From Stentor roeselii (taxonomy: Eukaryota > Ciliophora > Heterotrichea > Heterotrichida > Stentoridae): a DNA stretch of 64,000 bases. The translations under genes were made by a program, and so were the position numbers. Numbering within the stretch: the stretch's first letter is position 1; the number at the start of each line of letters is the position of its first letter. The stretch is from the NCBI GenBank assembly GCA_006503475.1, contig RSEH01000049.1, positions 35,004-99,003 on the forward strand. The letters are read 5' to 3'. Below are positions 19,714 to 29,443 of this stretch, piece after piece. The notes under the pieces were generated by a model. That model was not told where the DNA came from, ran no database searches, and saw only the letters and a list, made by a program, of their open reading frames with translations.

Positions 19714-21666
19714 TTAAAAATGATATTTCTCAACAGAATGCACAGCACTTTTAGCTAAAAACCTGCTCCTTTTTCCACTTCTATTCCTAAGCGATCCTAA
19801 ATTCAACGAAGGTAAATCTCTTTCCCCAACATCAAATCGACTAATCTCTCTAGTAGTACTTCCCTTAGAATTTTTAGTAATTTCATTAAAAAACCCAGAA
19901 AAATCCTGATCACTGCAAGGAACTTTCCCTTTTTTAATACCATCAATAACCTTTCCCTTGATCATAATGAGTTCAGGTCTAGAAAACGCTTTATCGCGAT
20001 ACACAACAGGACTAGGATGATAAACAACAGAAGTTCTAACCCCAGCGAGCATAGAAGTGGTTTGTCCACAAGCCAAACAATTTTTTTTCAACAAAAAATT
20101 CGCAGAAGGTAAGACCGAGCTATAATGATCTTTTCCTTCAATCGACAAAATAAGTTCATTTTGCAGGTCTTTATCAATATTTTGCCCTAAAGAATGTCGG
20201 TCGTCCTCATCCTGTGCATCTAAAACTTGCTGCATTTGAAAAGCTTCAACTAAAAAAGAAACATTTTTCTTTATTTTATTTGTTTTTTTTTCAAGGTTTT
20301 CAATTAAAATTCTTAATTCTTGGATTTTTCCATTCACAGATAAAAGTTCTTTATCAATGTTTAGCTTCTCTCGAGATCTGTCTTCGGAGTGCTCAGACAT
20401 TTCGTAGAGGACTTGCTTCATTAGAAGAGTGTTGTTGTCGGCAGAGCTTCGGAGGTTGTTGGTCATGTTGTCTATCTGCCCGCTTAGCTCGTTTCGGATT
20501 TTAGTTACTTCGAAGTTTAACTTTACGATTAGCTTTTCGATTACGCCTTCTTCGAATGCGTCACCTGTGGGAATTGTGTTTACTGCATCTACTGGTTTGA
20601 CTGGAGGTGACCTAGCTTCTTCAATTTCATTTAAGTCTATCATAAGTTTTAAGGTGTTTCTTTTGTTTTTTGAGTTTCGCATTTGTCCAGTTCTTGCTAG
20701 TTTTGACTTTCTTTCTTCAACTTTACGAATATGGTCTAAAATCTTCTGCACCTGGACATCCCTCGTATAAGTAACATTATTAAGAATCTCAGTATTAAGT
20801 TCCATCAAAATAAAGCTTTCATAATCAACTAACTTGCTAAGCTGTTCAGCTTCCAAAGAATGATAAAAATAATCCGAAACAATAGAAACAACCTTCATAG
20901 GAAAAAACTTATCCAAAAACAAGTCCCTATGAAAAAACTCATCTTTAATCTTCATAACATGATCCGAGACTTCCTTAAACTTTTCCATGACTCTTTCCTT
21001 ATACTCAGAAAACTCATCAATCTCAAGTTTATTCGCCTTCGAGTCCCTAGCCAAATGTACCATTTCATTATGACTCTTCCAAATAGTCTCAAGTTCCCTT
21101 TTATACATCCCGATCTCTAAACTAATCGATTTCGCCTTATCACTAGCAGCCATCGCTTTTTCCTCAGCCCTCAAAGAAATATTCGTATAAGTCGCATTTA
21201 AATCTCTAAAGTTTCTTCCAATATTTTCCATTTCCTTGATCATAGATTCCTTATTATGTTCAACAACAAGTTCCAATTTACTTATTTCCTCTTCATTTTT
21301 CATCAATCTTTTCGTGACACTCTGCAAAGAATCATTAGTTTCCATAAGAGTGAAATTAACAGTTTTGATTTTTTCGTTAATAAAAGAAATTTCTTGTTCA
21401 ATTCGAATATTTTCTCTTTTTCTGTTCCCTTCAGCTTCAGCGAATTTCGCAAAAATTTCTTGCATGACTGTTTCTTGGTCCTTATCGCCGAAGACCATCG
21501 TTTCGAGTTGTTTGATGCGGGTTTCAAGTTTTGAACAATGAGAACGAGTCATGCTGAGTTGGTCGCGGTCTTCTTTTGCTCGGGTGATGACGGGGATAAG
21601 CTGGAGATGAAGGATTTCTCGCATTCGAGTCTCTAAGTCGAACCATTCGAGTTCTCGTGAAGCCAT
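19714..21666 (-). CDS. Long coiled-coil protein, 650 aa
   Basis: I chose the ATG at 21666 (MASRELEWFDLETRM). The frame is open a further 109 codons upstream, but that part lies antiparallel-free over the same-strand PAP2 gene and is Pro/Ser/Arg junk. The protein has heptad-rich stretches at about 15-150 and 190-280, a central charged segment, and a second coil at about 390-510. The C-terminal 150 residues include a CLACGQ motif (one Cys-x-x-Cys) and Ser/Arg-rich sequence. The pattern suits ciliate structural or basal-body proteins; no family is recognised. The start is 20 bp from the stop of the upstream PAP2 gene. Confidence 0.75.
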   Translation of the reverse strand: MASRELEWFDLETRMREILHLQLIPVITRAKEDRDQLSMTRSHCSKLETRIKQLETMVFGDKDQETVMQEIFAKFAEAEGNRKRENIRIEQEISFINEKIKTVNFTLMETNDSLQSVTKRLMKNEEEISKLELVVEHNKESMIKEMENIGRNFRDLNATYTNISLRAEEKAMAASDKAKSISLEIGMYKRELETIWKSHNEMVHLARDSKANKLEIDEFSEYKERVMEKFKEVSDHVMKIKDEFFHRDLFLDKFFPMKVVSIVSDYFYHSLEAEQLSKLVDYESFILMELNTEILNNVTYTRDVQVQKILDHIRKVEERKSKLARTGQMRNSKNKRNTLKLMIDLNEIEEARSPPVKPVDAVNTIPTGDAFEEGVIEKLIVKLNFEVTKIRNELSGQIDNMTNNLRSSADNNTLLMKQVLYEMSEHSEDRSREKLNIDKELLSVNGKIQELRILIENLEKKTNKIKKNVSFLVEAFQMQQVLDAQDEDDRHSLGQNIDKDLQNELILSIEGKDHYSSVLPSANFLLKKNCLACGQTTSMLAGVRTSVVYHPSPVVYRDKAFSRPELIMIKGKVIDGIKKGKVPCSDQDFSGFFNEITKNSKGSTTREISRFDVGERDLPSLNLGSLRNRSGKRSRFLAKSAVHSVEKYHF

Positions 21667-21686
21667 TAGGATTATGAAGAGGATTT

Positions 21687-22784
21687 TTAGATTTTTATTA
21701 GAGGAATTGTTGACTCTTCGGAAAGACTCTCGTTTGAGATGTGAGGAGATATTTTTGATAGAATAAAGGGAATGAGAATTGTTATGTAAAGACCTGTAAG
21801 GTAACGAACCAGGCAAAGGAGGAGGAAGGTTATCGGCCGGGAAAGGCGCTTTATGAAAAGTTCTGATACTTGCTCGAGACCTGCACCGATTAAGAGGATT
21901 AAAAGGGAAAGGAGAAGGGTTTTTATACCTCTTCGGGGTTGGAGTTGTTTTAGGTAGAGACCTAGACTGAAACTTGCACAGATCACTAGACATGATCCTT
22001 CTGAAAGGGATTTAAATAAAGCCTTTGAGGAATTTAATGAACCTGAACAGTCGGATTTGAAGTTGGACTTCCAGTCTTCTTTTAACTCAGGGTCTCTTAT
22101 AAAGTAAACTAGAACTCCGGATAGAAGTAGAACTATGACTACAATATGAAAAGCAACAAGATCTCTAAGATTCTCTGAAGTCCTTCTAATCCACAACCTA
22201 ATCTGAGGTAAAAAACAGCAAATAGATGCTAAAAAAGCAAGAGCAAATCCTAAAACAACCTGAAAGTAAAAATGAACTCCAAGGTAATTTCTATCAAATC
22301 CAAGAATCCCAAGTGCAACAGCGGCAACCAAAGTACTTAAAACTCTATTCTTCTGAAAGTTCAAAAAGAAAAAAAACATAATAACAGATCCAACAACAGT
22401 GGCATGTCCAGAGGGTGACCCATAGTCCGAAGCGCAGCTGAAGCCTTTGACATCAGAACTGTACCAGAAGGGTCGAGGATGCGCGATGACCATTTTAAGG
22501 AAGTCTCCAAACCAAGTGACTGCAAAGGTAAGATGAATGCACATCAGTGAGTTCTGAGAGCCGGAGACTACGTAATAAATAAACCCGATTCCCATCACGA
22601 GTGACTCGGCCCCAACTGAAATGACCATGAAAAATATTTTAGAGGATTCTGTCCAGTCCTTTTGAATGGCACGAATGTAAGACGTGCTTGAATCTTGAAG
22701 TGGACTTTTTGCGAGAATTTCAATGAAGAGGCATAGGACAAAAATGAGAAGTGAAAAAATAAACAATTTGTTTATTTGCTCCAT
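21687..22784 (-). CDS. PAP2-superfamily membrane phosphatase (glucose-6-phosphatase/S1P-phosphatase-like)
   Basis: 365 aa with about nine or ten hydrophobic spans. The three PAP2 motifs are present: K-x6-RP as KMVIAHPRP, PSGH as SPSGHAT, and R-x5-H as RNYLGVH. The final motif continues as HFYFQVV, with Gln where most PAP2 enzymes have Asp. Glucose-6-phosphatase also has Gln there, so activity is not excluded. The topology and the missing Asp favour the ER-type glucose-6-phosphatase or sphingoid-phosphate phosphatase branch over bacterial-type lipid phosphatases; substrate is inferred only. ATATAAATG marks the start. Confidence 0.8.
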   Translation of the reverse strand: MEQINKLFIFSLLIFVLCLFIEILAKSPLQDSSTSYIRAIQKDWTESSKIFFMVISVGAESLVMGIGFIYYVVSGSQNSLMCIHLTFAVTWFGDFLKMVIAHPRPFWYSSDVKGFSCASDYGSPSGHATVVGSVIMFFFFLNFQKNRVLSTLVAAVALGILGFDRNYLGVHFYFQVVLGFALAFLASICCFLPQIRLWIRRTSENLRDLVAFHIVVIVLLLSGVLVYFIRDPELKEDWKSNFKSDCSGSLNSSKALFKSLSEGSCLVICASFSLGLYLKQLQPRRGIKTLLLSLLILLIGAGLEQVSELFIKRLSRPITFLLLCLVRYLTGLYITILIPFILSKISPHISNESLSEESTIPLIKI

Positions 22785-22899
22785 TTATATGGTTTTGTTT
22801 TAAGAGTGATTTAAGTGGTTTGTTGATATGGAAAAAAGATGCTTGGGAGGATTTTATTAAAGTTTAGGTGTGGTTAAGGCTAATTAAAAACCATTTACA

Positions 22900-23925
22900 T
22901 TATAACTCGTTCGGCTTTGATAGTATATCCGACATTGACAAGTCATCAAAGCTGATCTGGCTTATCAGCTGTTTCAAGCTTTTATCAAAATCGTTACTAG
23001 CTTCAATACTCTGCTCAAAAGGATTAATTGACAAGTTTTCATGAATGCTAAGTTCTTCAATGATTTGAAGGTCCAAAAGACTATCCTGTTGTTTTTTTTC
23101 TTGTTCAATTTCTAAAGCAGTGCTAATTTCACTGTCGCCAGTCCCATCCTTAGTATCGAATTCCCTGAGTAAGTCCTTCGTATTCCTAACTTGTTGATAA
23201 TACCTGCAGTGAATCTCCTGAATTTCAATGAAAAACTTGTTTTTCATTTCATCAATAACATCAATAAACTGGTTTTTCAAATTTTCTACAATAAAAGCGT
23301 GTTCATTTTCCTTAAATCTCAGTTTTTTCTCGTATTGTTCTGTCAAATACAAAATATTTTCATTGAATTTTCGCTGCTGGTTTTGCATTTCTAAGTCTTT
23401 TTCTGCAACAATTTTTTGAAGTTGAAGGTTTTTCACTTGGAGTTCAGAGTTCGCTAAGACTAACTTTGACTCATTTTGAAGGTCGTTTAGCTTCTTCTGG
23501 TTGTTTTCATGAATTTTCTGAACCTGGATTGAATGTTTTCGGTTAAGTTCGTTTATTTGAAAAGTCAGGTCGTTTATTTGGTCGTAGGCTAGTTCAAGTT
23601 GATGGTTCATGATTTGAATTTCCTCATTGAGACGAGAAACGTTGGATAAGTACTTGGAGTTCTTTTCTGGTTGACATGTTGAAGATTGTTGAAGGGCAGT
23701 TGATTGAGATTTGTAGTTTTTTCTGAATGTAAGAAAATTTAAAGAGTTTATCGGCGAATTCGCTCGGATCTCTGTGAAAACTGAATCTTTTTCTTTAAGT
23801 TCTCGAGAACTAGCCTCTGTTCCTTTGCTCATGCTTTCGATCGAGAGGTTGATCGAAGTTGAACTTCGAGTCACTTTATGACGGGAGAATAGAGAAAGTT
23901 TTGGACTTTTGGATGAACTGTTCAT
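22900..23925 (-). CDS. Coiled-coil protein, 341 aa
   Basis: A Ser-rich, basic N-terminus (1-85) is followed by a continuous heptad-repeat coil (about 95-245, rich in Gln, Asn, Glu and Leu), then an acidic tail with Ser/Asp/Leu repeats. No enzyme motif, membrane span or known family is recognised. The ATG follows ATAATTCAATAA. Neighbouring genes 19714 and 9726 encode similar-style coiled-coil proteins, but I see no sequence relation. Confidence 0.7.
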   Translation of the reverse strand: MNSSSKSPKLSLFSRHKVTRSSTSINLSIESMSKGTEASSRELKEKDSVFTEIRANSPINSLNFLTFRKNYKSQSTALQQSSTCQPEKNSKYLSNVSRLNEEIQIMNHQLELAYDQINDLTFQINELNRKHSIQVQKIHENNQKKLNDLQNESKLVLANSELQVKNLQLQKIVAEKDLEMQNQQRKFNENILYLTEQYEKKLRFKENEHAFIVENLKNQFIDVIDEMKNKFFIEIQEIHCRYYQQVRNTKDLLREFDTKDGTGDSEISTALEIEQEKKQQDSLLDLQIIEELSIHENLSINPFEQSIEASNDFDKSLKQLISQISFDDLSMSDILSKPNEL

Positions 23926-24227
23926 TTATTGAATTATGGAAGGATGAGTCGTGGAAACATGATTTTAGTTAATAAGCTGTAATTTCTGTTGGGTTTATAG
24001 ATTTATGGTGCAGTGGGTTGGTTTTGATTTTTTTGATTTATTATAGATAACAAATGGGAGAATTTTCACATGTTTGTAAGGAATTTAAGAAAAGAATTAA
24101 ATTTTAAAGGCTTTAGGTTCGATTGAAACTTGAAAAAATCTATTTCAAAGCAGTTTATTTTAAGATAAATCCCTAAAATGCAATCACTTAAAAACTATTT
24201 AAAAAATATCTAATTAACACAAAATCA
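23926..24227. other. Intergenic region, 302 bp
   Basis: AT-rich spacer between two same-strand (minus) genes, with T-rich runs on the + strand and no ORF or RNA gene recognised. It should contain the promoter of the 22900-23925 gene and the 3' end of the TDM1-like gene. Confidence 0.35.
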
Positions 24228-25040
24228 TTACTCTAAAAGATCCCCAATCAACATCTTTTCTTCATTCTCTGTAAACTGCATATTTTTCCCCACAACCTGT
24301 TCTCCAAGCGGCATAACCATAGACCGATTAAGCATATCCCTAGAAAACACCTTAAAGCTAAAAGCCGGTTTTTCCTTTTTGCACTCATTTTTCCCTGAAA
24401 GCACATCCCCAGCGATTTCCCCACTAACCGAAAACCACTCCACCCTAAACTTCTCAAAATCAACAAATCCCTCTAAAGTTTTCCTAGCAGCCGAATGACT
24501 AGCAAACCTGACAATAGCAAAAACGACATCTTTTTCAAATCTAACTTCAACATCATTAATCCTCTCAGGTTTCGCAAATAGTTTCACAACAAAATTTCTA
24601 TCAGATCCTTTAGGTATTCCTGAAATTTTCAAGTTTTTATTAAGTCGATTTCCTCTCTGAACGATTTGTCTTCTCAAGTTCATCAAAAGGTTCTCATATT
24701 TGACAGTATCACTGAAAAGACTTGAATGAGACTTCAAAAATTCAATGGCTTCAATAGTCTTGCCCTGCTGATGCATGACGCCTGCCAAGTCCTTAATCGC
24801 GCTTTCTGCTCGGTCACCTTGTCCAATTGCTAACTTGTAAAGATGTTCTGCTAGTTTCAGGTTCTTGTCGATGTACTCAGCTCGCTTTGCTTGGCTGTAG
24901 GCGGAGTCGCCTTTCGGGATTGGGTAAAGTTGTTTTAAGTCTTTTTTGCAAAGAGGAAGATTCGGGTCTAGACGACGAAGAACGTTTTCAACTGACCTGA
25001 ACTGAAGTTTTTTGAAGGTGAATCCGTCGTGAGTTGTCAT
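24228..25040 (-). CDS. TDM1/MS5-like TPR protein with a C-terminal RRM-like domain
   Basis: 270 aa. Residues about 41-125 carry the block PKGDSAYSQAKRAEYIDKNL followed by LAIGQGDRAESAIKDLAGVM and QQGKTIEAIEFLKS. This strongly resembles the TPR region of the plant MS5/TDM1/POLLENLESS3 family, where it reads GDSPYVRAKH, AINAGDRVDSALKDMA and MKQQ-x-R-x-EEAIEAI. Residues 136-203 look like an RRM: LKISGIP (RNP2-like) and VVFAIVRFAS (RNP1-like). TDM1 controls exit from meiosis in plants; any such role here is inference. The joining of the two modules is unusual to me. ATG lies in CTTATAATG. Confidence 0.6.
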   Translation of the reverse strand: MTTHDGFTFKKLQFRSVENVLRRLDPNLPLCKKDLKQLYPIPKGDSAYSQAKRAEYIDKNLKLAEHLYKLAIGQGDRAESAIKDLAGVMHQQGKTIEAIEFLKSHSSLFSDTVKYENLLMNLRRQIVQRGNRLNKNLKISGIPKGSDRNFVVKLFAKPERINDVEVRFEKDVVFAIVRFASHSAARKTLEGFVDFEKFRVEWFSVSGEIAGDVLSGKNECKKEKPAFSFKVFSRDMLNRSMVMPLGEQVVGKNMQFTENEEKMLIGDLLE

Positions 25041-25200
25041 TATAAGCCTCTTTCGGTGTATCTTACAGGGAAAGATATGAATCTTTGATTAGGATTGAAA
25101 GGAAGGAAAAATGGACTTTATTGGAAAATTTTTAGTTTTAGTTGAATTTTAGGGTTTTTTAAAGGTTTTTGGATTTTTTTATTATATTTTTTGAGCTGAA

Positions 25201-26004
25201 ATGGAAAATGCCCAAATCACTCGAAACTCGTTTATGGATAGTAAACTCATCGCTTCTCTTATTAATGAAGATGAAATTCTAGACAAAAAATCTGAATTTC
25301 CTGAATTCTTTGAATTGGGTAGCTGGAACGAGTCTATCAAAAACAGCCAGAACAGTTCACCTGATAAATTTTTTTCTAGTCCTGTTGCATTGAAACAGTT
25401 AAATCAGTCGGAAAAGGTAAGACTACCGAAACTTAAACTTCCTGATATTCAGAAAGGGGTTAAAGAAACAAAACAGTCTTCTATTTCTAATTCGCTTCGG
25501 TCAAACAAAGTAGATAGAGTTATAAAGATTGCTGAGCTTGTGGCTATTGATACTTCTGGTGCAAGGGCTTCAGATATTCCTTTTAGAACTAAGTTTAGGT
25601 TTAGTCGGCCTCAGAATTTGAAACCTTTAAAGGCCAAGGAAAGGTCGAATTGTCCTTTTCCGCTAGGGGCTGACTTGCCGAACCCAGTAGACTACTTAAG
25701 TCAATATTCCCAACAAAATCTGAGATACCGAAAAGTATCCAGCATCGGTTACCCCTCAGTTTTCTACGACAAATTTTTCATAAAATCCACTTCAATAAAA
25801 CACTTAAAAAGCAAATCAACCCTTCCTGAAAGAATCCAAAAAAAGTACAACATGAGCAGATTCGAAGACTCCTCACGAAAAGATCTAAAATTTTCTCTAG
25901 TAAAGACCCGAGCAAAAAGTTTAGAAAACGAAACAAAAAGTAAAAAAAAGATACTAAGTCCTATTTATACGAATATATGTAACTATCATTTGGAATTAAA
26001 TTAA
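25201..26004 (+). CDS. Hypothetical protein, 267 aa
   Basis: No family recognised. The protein is Ser/Lys-rich and largely disordered, with a moderately ordered centre (about 105-170) containing a Pro-Asn-Pro-Val-Asp-Tyr-Leu stretch and aromatic residues. No signal peptide or membrane span. It is divergent from the TDM1-like gene and on the same strand as the next gene, 64 bp downstream. Confidence 0.65.
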   Translation: MENAQITRNSFMDSKLIASLINEDEILDKKSEFPEFFELGSWNESIKNSQNSSPDKFFSSPVALKQLNQSEKVRLPKLKLPDIQKGVKETKQSSISNSLRSNKVDRVIKIAELVAIDTSGARASDIPFRTKFRFSRPQNLKPLKAKERSNCPFPLGADLPNPVDYLSQYSQQNLRYRKVSSIGYPSVFYDKFFIKSTSIKHLKSKSTLPERIQKKYNMSRFEDSSRKDLKFSLVKTRAKSLENETKSKKKILSPIYTNICNYHLELN

Positions 26005-26068
26005 AAAACTTTCAATAATTCACTAAAATCCTTAAAACTTCCATGCTCAGTTCAATAAACCTCTATAA

Positions 26069-29000
26069 ATGGAAAACGTCGAACTTGACCGGGTAAAAAG
26101 CCTCGAAATGCTTCGAGAGCTACAAGTCGAGCACAAAAGCATAAAAAACAACCCAGAACTCGTTGAAATCCAACAAAAAGTCTTCCGTCACAAAAAAAAA
26201 GAAGAAAATCATCGATACAAACAAATTCAAGACCAAGACCAGATCCAAGAACTTCGACAAAAATTCCAAAATGCATTAAACAAGTTAAACAGCATCGATA
26301 CTCGTCAGGTGGCTTTAAAAGAAGCGCAAAATTTGATAAAATCTCGAAATTCACTTGAAAGTTTAAAGATTTATATTAGTTCTTTGACAGATCACCGTAA
26401 ATCGAAAGACTCTTCAGCAAGGGAAATGGAAGTTTCACTTTTGGGGTACTTGTCGGAGGTTTATAAGGAAAATTTAGTGGAAGAAGGGAATTCTTTAAAG
26501 TTGCTTATTAGACTTGCAGAAGTTGTGCAATCTTACTTTAAAGACCTGAATCGGGGAGTCCATAGAGCTGCTGGGACTGCTTTGTGTGATATGTATAGAT
26601 ATAGTCTTCCGAAAAGTACCCAGGCTGTTATTTTTAGCTTTATGTTTGACCCGCTTCAGAGTATATTGACTACTGGTATCGATGTCCAGGTTCAACAAGC
26701 TGCTGCTTTGACTCTGTTCATTTGGATTGAGTACCTGAAGGAAGACAACGACCAGGGTAACCTAGTCCTAGTCTACTCAAAGCTTGTCCCGCTCTTCCTA
26801 AAGCTAAGAGCTGAGTTCGTCGACCTTCTAAACGCAATCGGTCTTTTAAGTGAAACCTGCGGTTTTCAAATCTTAATAGAAAACCTTTCTAGTTTCTTAT
26901 CAAAAATGAACCTATACCTGAACCACCCTTCGAATAACGCATATCCTTTAAAAACAGCAGCTTGTCAGCTTTTAGGACATGTAGGAAAATTTTTATTTGA
27001 CACAAACTACAAACTTGATCCTTTTCCAAGTGAAATATTATCTTCACTTCGAGTAGTAAAAACTGAAAAAGTCCCTGTTCTGCAAAATAAAGCAAGAGAA
27101 ACTCTAAAAATATGGGAAATTTTAAAAGCTTCTCTTTTAGAAATGCCTGTTGAAATTGCACCAACACCGAAAATCGTGAAGAGAATAGAACCTGAAAATC
27201 ATTTTCGCTCCATTCGTAACTTGGTCAAGTTGCAGAAGGAAAAAATGAAGGCTGCCGAAGAAAAAAAACCGGAAAATATCTGGGGAATGCAAAAAGCTGG
27301 ATTTTTAAAGAAAGGAACTGGGAATTATTTTAATGCTGTTGGACAGAATAATGTTAGCTATTCGAGAGCACTTGAAAGAAGAAAGGATTTTGTGACGGAG
27401 ATTAAGAAAAAACAGTTTTCGCCTGAAGGGGTGAAGATACTTTATAAGGAGAATAACAGAGTGATGCAGTATGAAAATGAACCTTTTGCCCCTCAGATGT
27501 TCCACCACGAGAGTTTTAATCCTGACTTTCAAATCAACCGAGAAAATCATGGAATGTTTAAAGCAAGTCAAAGAGTTCTTCAGCACCGACAGGGTGAACA
27601 GCAAAACTCAAAATTTTCTGAAAAAGATGAAAAATTTTTAGATATTGATAAAAGAGAAGAGAGTGAAAATGAGAAAAATCAAGAAAAATATGAAAATCAA
27701 GACTTTCCCAGTTTTCATTTCGAAAGAAGTCACCTTCCAAGTGAATCTATAAATTTTAAAGAACAAAACAAACCAGAAAACAATTCTGAAGAATTAAAAA
27801 ATCCTGAAAATAACTTCCAGGACCTAAACAAACTCGAAAAAAACATTCAAGATCTAAAAAGAATGCACAAAAAATCCCTGGATGATAAGTCAAGCTGCAA
27901 AGAAACAGACAGCACTGAAATTCCAGGAAAGTTCCCAGAAAGGTTCGAAAAACTAGAAAAACTAATTCAAAAAAATCCAGAAAATTCTTCAAATTTCGTC
28001 GAAGACCCTTCAAAAAAAGCAGAACTTCAAAACCCAATTTTAAAATCAAGCCGAATTCAAGACGACCCCATCACCAAAGTCCAATCCAATGACCATCCAA
28101 TAGAATCGTTAAAAATCTCCCCTTCTGAAAATTATTCAATATCAGAGCCTTTAAACCCTGACTTCACTTTAAACCCAAGTAATCAAAAAGTTTCTTCATT
28201 AAGTCAAAAGTCCAAAGAAACAATATCAAGACCTCAAAACGAGATCCAAACAATGAAATCCCAAACAATTGAAATCAAGCCTCTAAAGCGTCGTTCAATA
28301 ATCCGCGACCTGAGCATTCAGAACCAGGAGCCATTCAAAGTGAGTAAAAAACAAAAAAGCCCAGAACCGATTAAAAAGGCGAGTTTAAAGCTTGAAAAAC
28401 AATCAGACCATCAAATAAAAGGAATCCTTTCAAAAGAAGTGCAAACATCTAACAACTTTCAAGACACTCCTCGTTTTTCCCCTAGTCTTCAATCAGAACA
28501 TCTTGAAACTCACAACACGACTGAACTTTTAGAACCAATTATCGTAAACCTGGAAGAAATCCAAGAAGAATTCGAGGAAAAATTCTTTAACATTGAAAAT
28601 TCTCTGAAAATGATGGAAGAAAGGATTTCTTGGGTTGATGAGTCATGTAAATGTGTGAAAAATTACAGAAAAATCAAGAAAAGTCTTACCCAGGGTGTTA
28701 AAACTTCTTGCAAGTTGCAGCAAACTGACCCTGAAGTGAAAAATAAAGATTTTAAAGAACCTGTTGATCGACTTACCCTGACCTGGGCTGGAGTCTTGGA
28801 GATGACTGATCAACGGAATGTTCAAAAAGCTTATTCAACGATACTTGACACTGCTGATGACCTTTACCTGCTTCGCTTGATGATCAAGACTCAACCTTGT
28901 TTTGATGAACTTGGACAAAGCTTGGCTTGCAAAATCGTTTCTAAGCTTTTAGGTACTCTTGAGTCTAGGTTCGTTGAAAATATTGGGATTCAGTGGATTG

Positions 29001-29128
29001 TTGCTGCTTTGCAGCAAGGAGTGGTAGTTGGAAATGAGGTGATTGATGGGTTGAAAAGTATCGAGATGAAAGCAGGACAAGAAGCAGAAGATGCCAGAGA
29101 TGTTTTGAATTATCTTCAGAAGTTTTGA
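26069..29128 (+). CDS. SPIRAL2/TORTIFOLIA1-like HEAT-repeat protein, 1019 aa
   Basis: Residues about 15-110 are a Gln/Lys-rich coil. About 115-370 form HEAT-type helical repeats (GVHRAAGTALCDMYRYSLP, DVQVQQAAALTLFIWIEYL). About 400-880 is long, low-complexity and charged (Glu, Lys, Ser, Asn, Pro). The last 115 residues are a globular helical domain with DDLYLLRLMIKTQPC, which resembles the conserved C-terminal domain of plant microtubule proteins SPIRAL2/TORTIFOLIA1. That family binds and stabilises microtubule minus ends. The assignment rests on my memory of the motif and the same domain order, so it is moderate. CTATAAATGG marks the start; the stop is TGA. Confidence 0.55.
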   Translation: MENVELDRVKSLEMLRELQVEHKSIKNNPELVEIQQKVFRHKKKEENHRYKQIQDQDQIQELRQKFQNALNKLNSIDTRQVALKEAQNLIKSRNSLESLKIYISSLTDHRKSKDSSAREMEVSLLGYLSEVYKENLVEEGNSLKLLIRLAEVVQSYFKDLNRGVHRAAGTALCDMYRYSLPKSTQAVIFSFMFDPLQSILTTGIDVQVQQAAALTLFIWIEYLKEDNDQGNLVLVYSKLVPLFLKLRAEFVDLLNAIGLLSETCGFQILIENLSSFLSKMNLYLNHPSNNAYPLKTAACQLLGHVGKFLFDTNYKLDPFPSEILSSLRVVKTEKVPVLQNKARETLKIWEILKASLLEMPVEIAPTPKIVKRIEPENHFRSIRNLVKLQKEKMKAAEEKKPENIWGMQKAGFLKKGTGNYFNAVGQNNVSYSRALERRKDFVTEIKKKQFSPEGVKILYKENNRVMQYENEPFAPQMFHHESFNPDFQINRENHGMFKASQRVLQHRQGEQQNSKFSEKDEKFLDIDKREESENEKNQEKYENQDFPSFHFERSHLPSESINFKEQNKPENNSEELKNPENNFQDLNKLEKNIQDLKRMHKKSLDDKSSCKETDSTEIPGKFPERFEKLEKLIQKNPENSSNFVEDPSKKAELQNPILKSSRIQDDPITKVQSNDHPIESLKISPSENYSISEPLNPDFTLNPSNQKVSSLSQKSKETISRPQNEIQTMKSQTIEIKPLKRRSIIRDLSIQNQEPFKVSKKQKSPEPIKKASLKLEKQSDHQIKGILSKEVQTSNNFQDTPRFSPSLQSEHLETHNTTELLEPIIVNLEEIQEEFEEKFFNIENSLKMMEERISWVDESCKCVKNYRKIKKSLTQGVKTSCKLQQTDPEVKNKDFKEPVDRLTLTWAGVLEMTDQRNVQKAYSTILDTADDLYLLRLMIKTQPCFDELGQSLACKIVSKLLGTLESRFVENIGIQWIVAALQQGVVVGNEVIDGLKSIEMKAGQEAEDARDVLNYLQKF

Positions 29129-29443
29129 TGTTATTTAATTTTGAATTGTCTTAGATGGATTTTCTCAGATTTTAAATCGACTGAAAAAAATTACTTGAAA
29201 TTTTTTTAGAGTTTATTAAATTTCGCTTAATTATATTGAGAATCCTGAATTTAGTGGAATTCAGTATAATTAAGGATGATTCAATCTTAAAACCAATAAT
29301 CTAGGTCTAAAACTCAGTGAAATCCTTCAAAATTTTCAATAGCATCCCTAATCAAATTTAAAAAGTAAACCTTTAATTCAGGTTACTACGAAAATGTCAG
29401 TAAATTAAATTCTAAGGGAATTTGTGGACTTTGGTGATAATAA
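29129..29443. other. Intergenic region with a perfect-armed inverted repeat
   Basis: 315 bp between two + strand genes. AT-rich; the only structure seen is the hairpin at 29226-29274. The start motif GATAATAAATG for GTP cyclohydrolase lies at the right end. Confidence 0.5.
29226..29274. repeat. Inverted repeat / hairpin
   Basis: Left arm CTTAATTATA (29226-29235) and right arm TATAATTAAG (29265-29274) are exact reverse complements. Inside them TTGAGAATCC and GGAATTCAG can pair further with one wobble and a bulge, leaving a loop of about 10 nt. It lies about 100 bp after the stop of the HEAT gene, so an RNA 3'-end signal or a remnant of a small palindromic element are both possible. Confidence 0.6.

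Noticed and set aside
21667-21993. N-terminal extension of the 19714 coiled-coil gene
   Set aside because: It overlaps the end of the same-strand PAP2 gene and encodes Pro/Ser/Arg-rich sequence; ATG 21666 is a better start.
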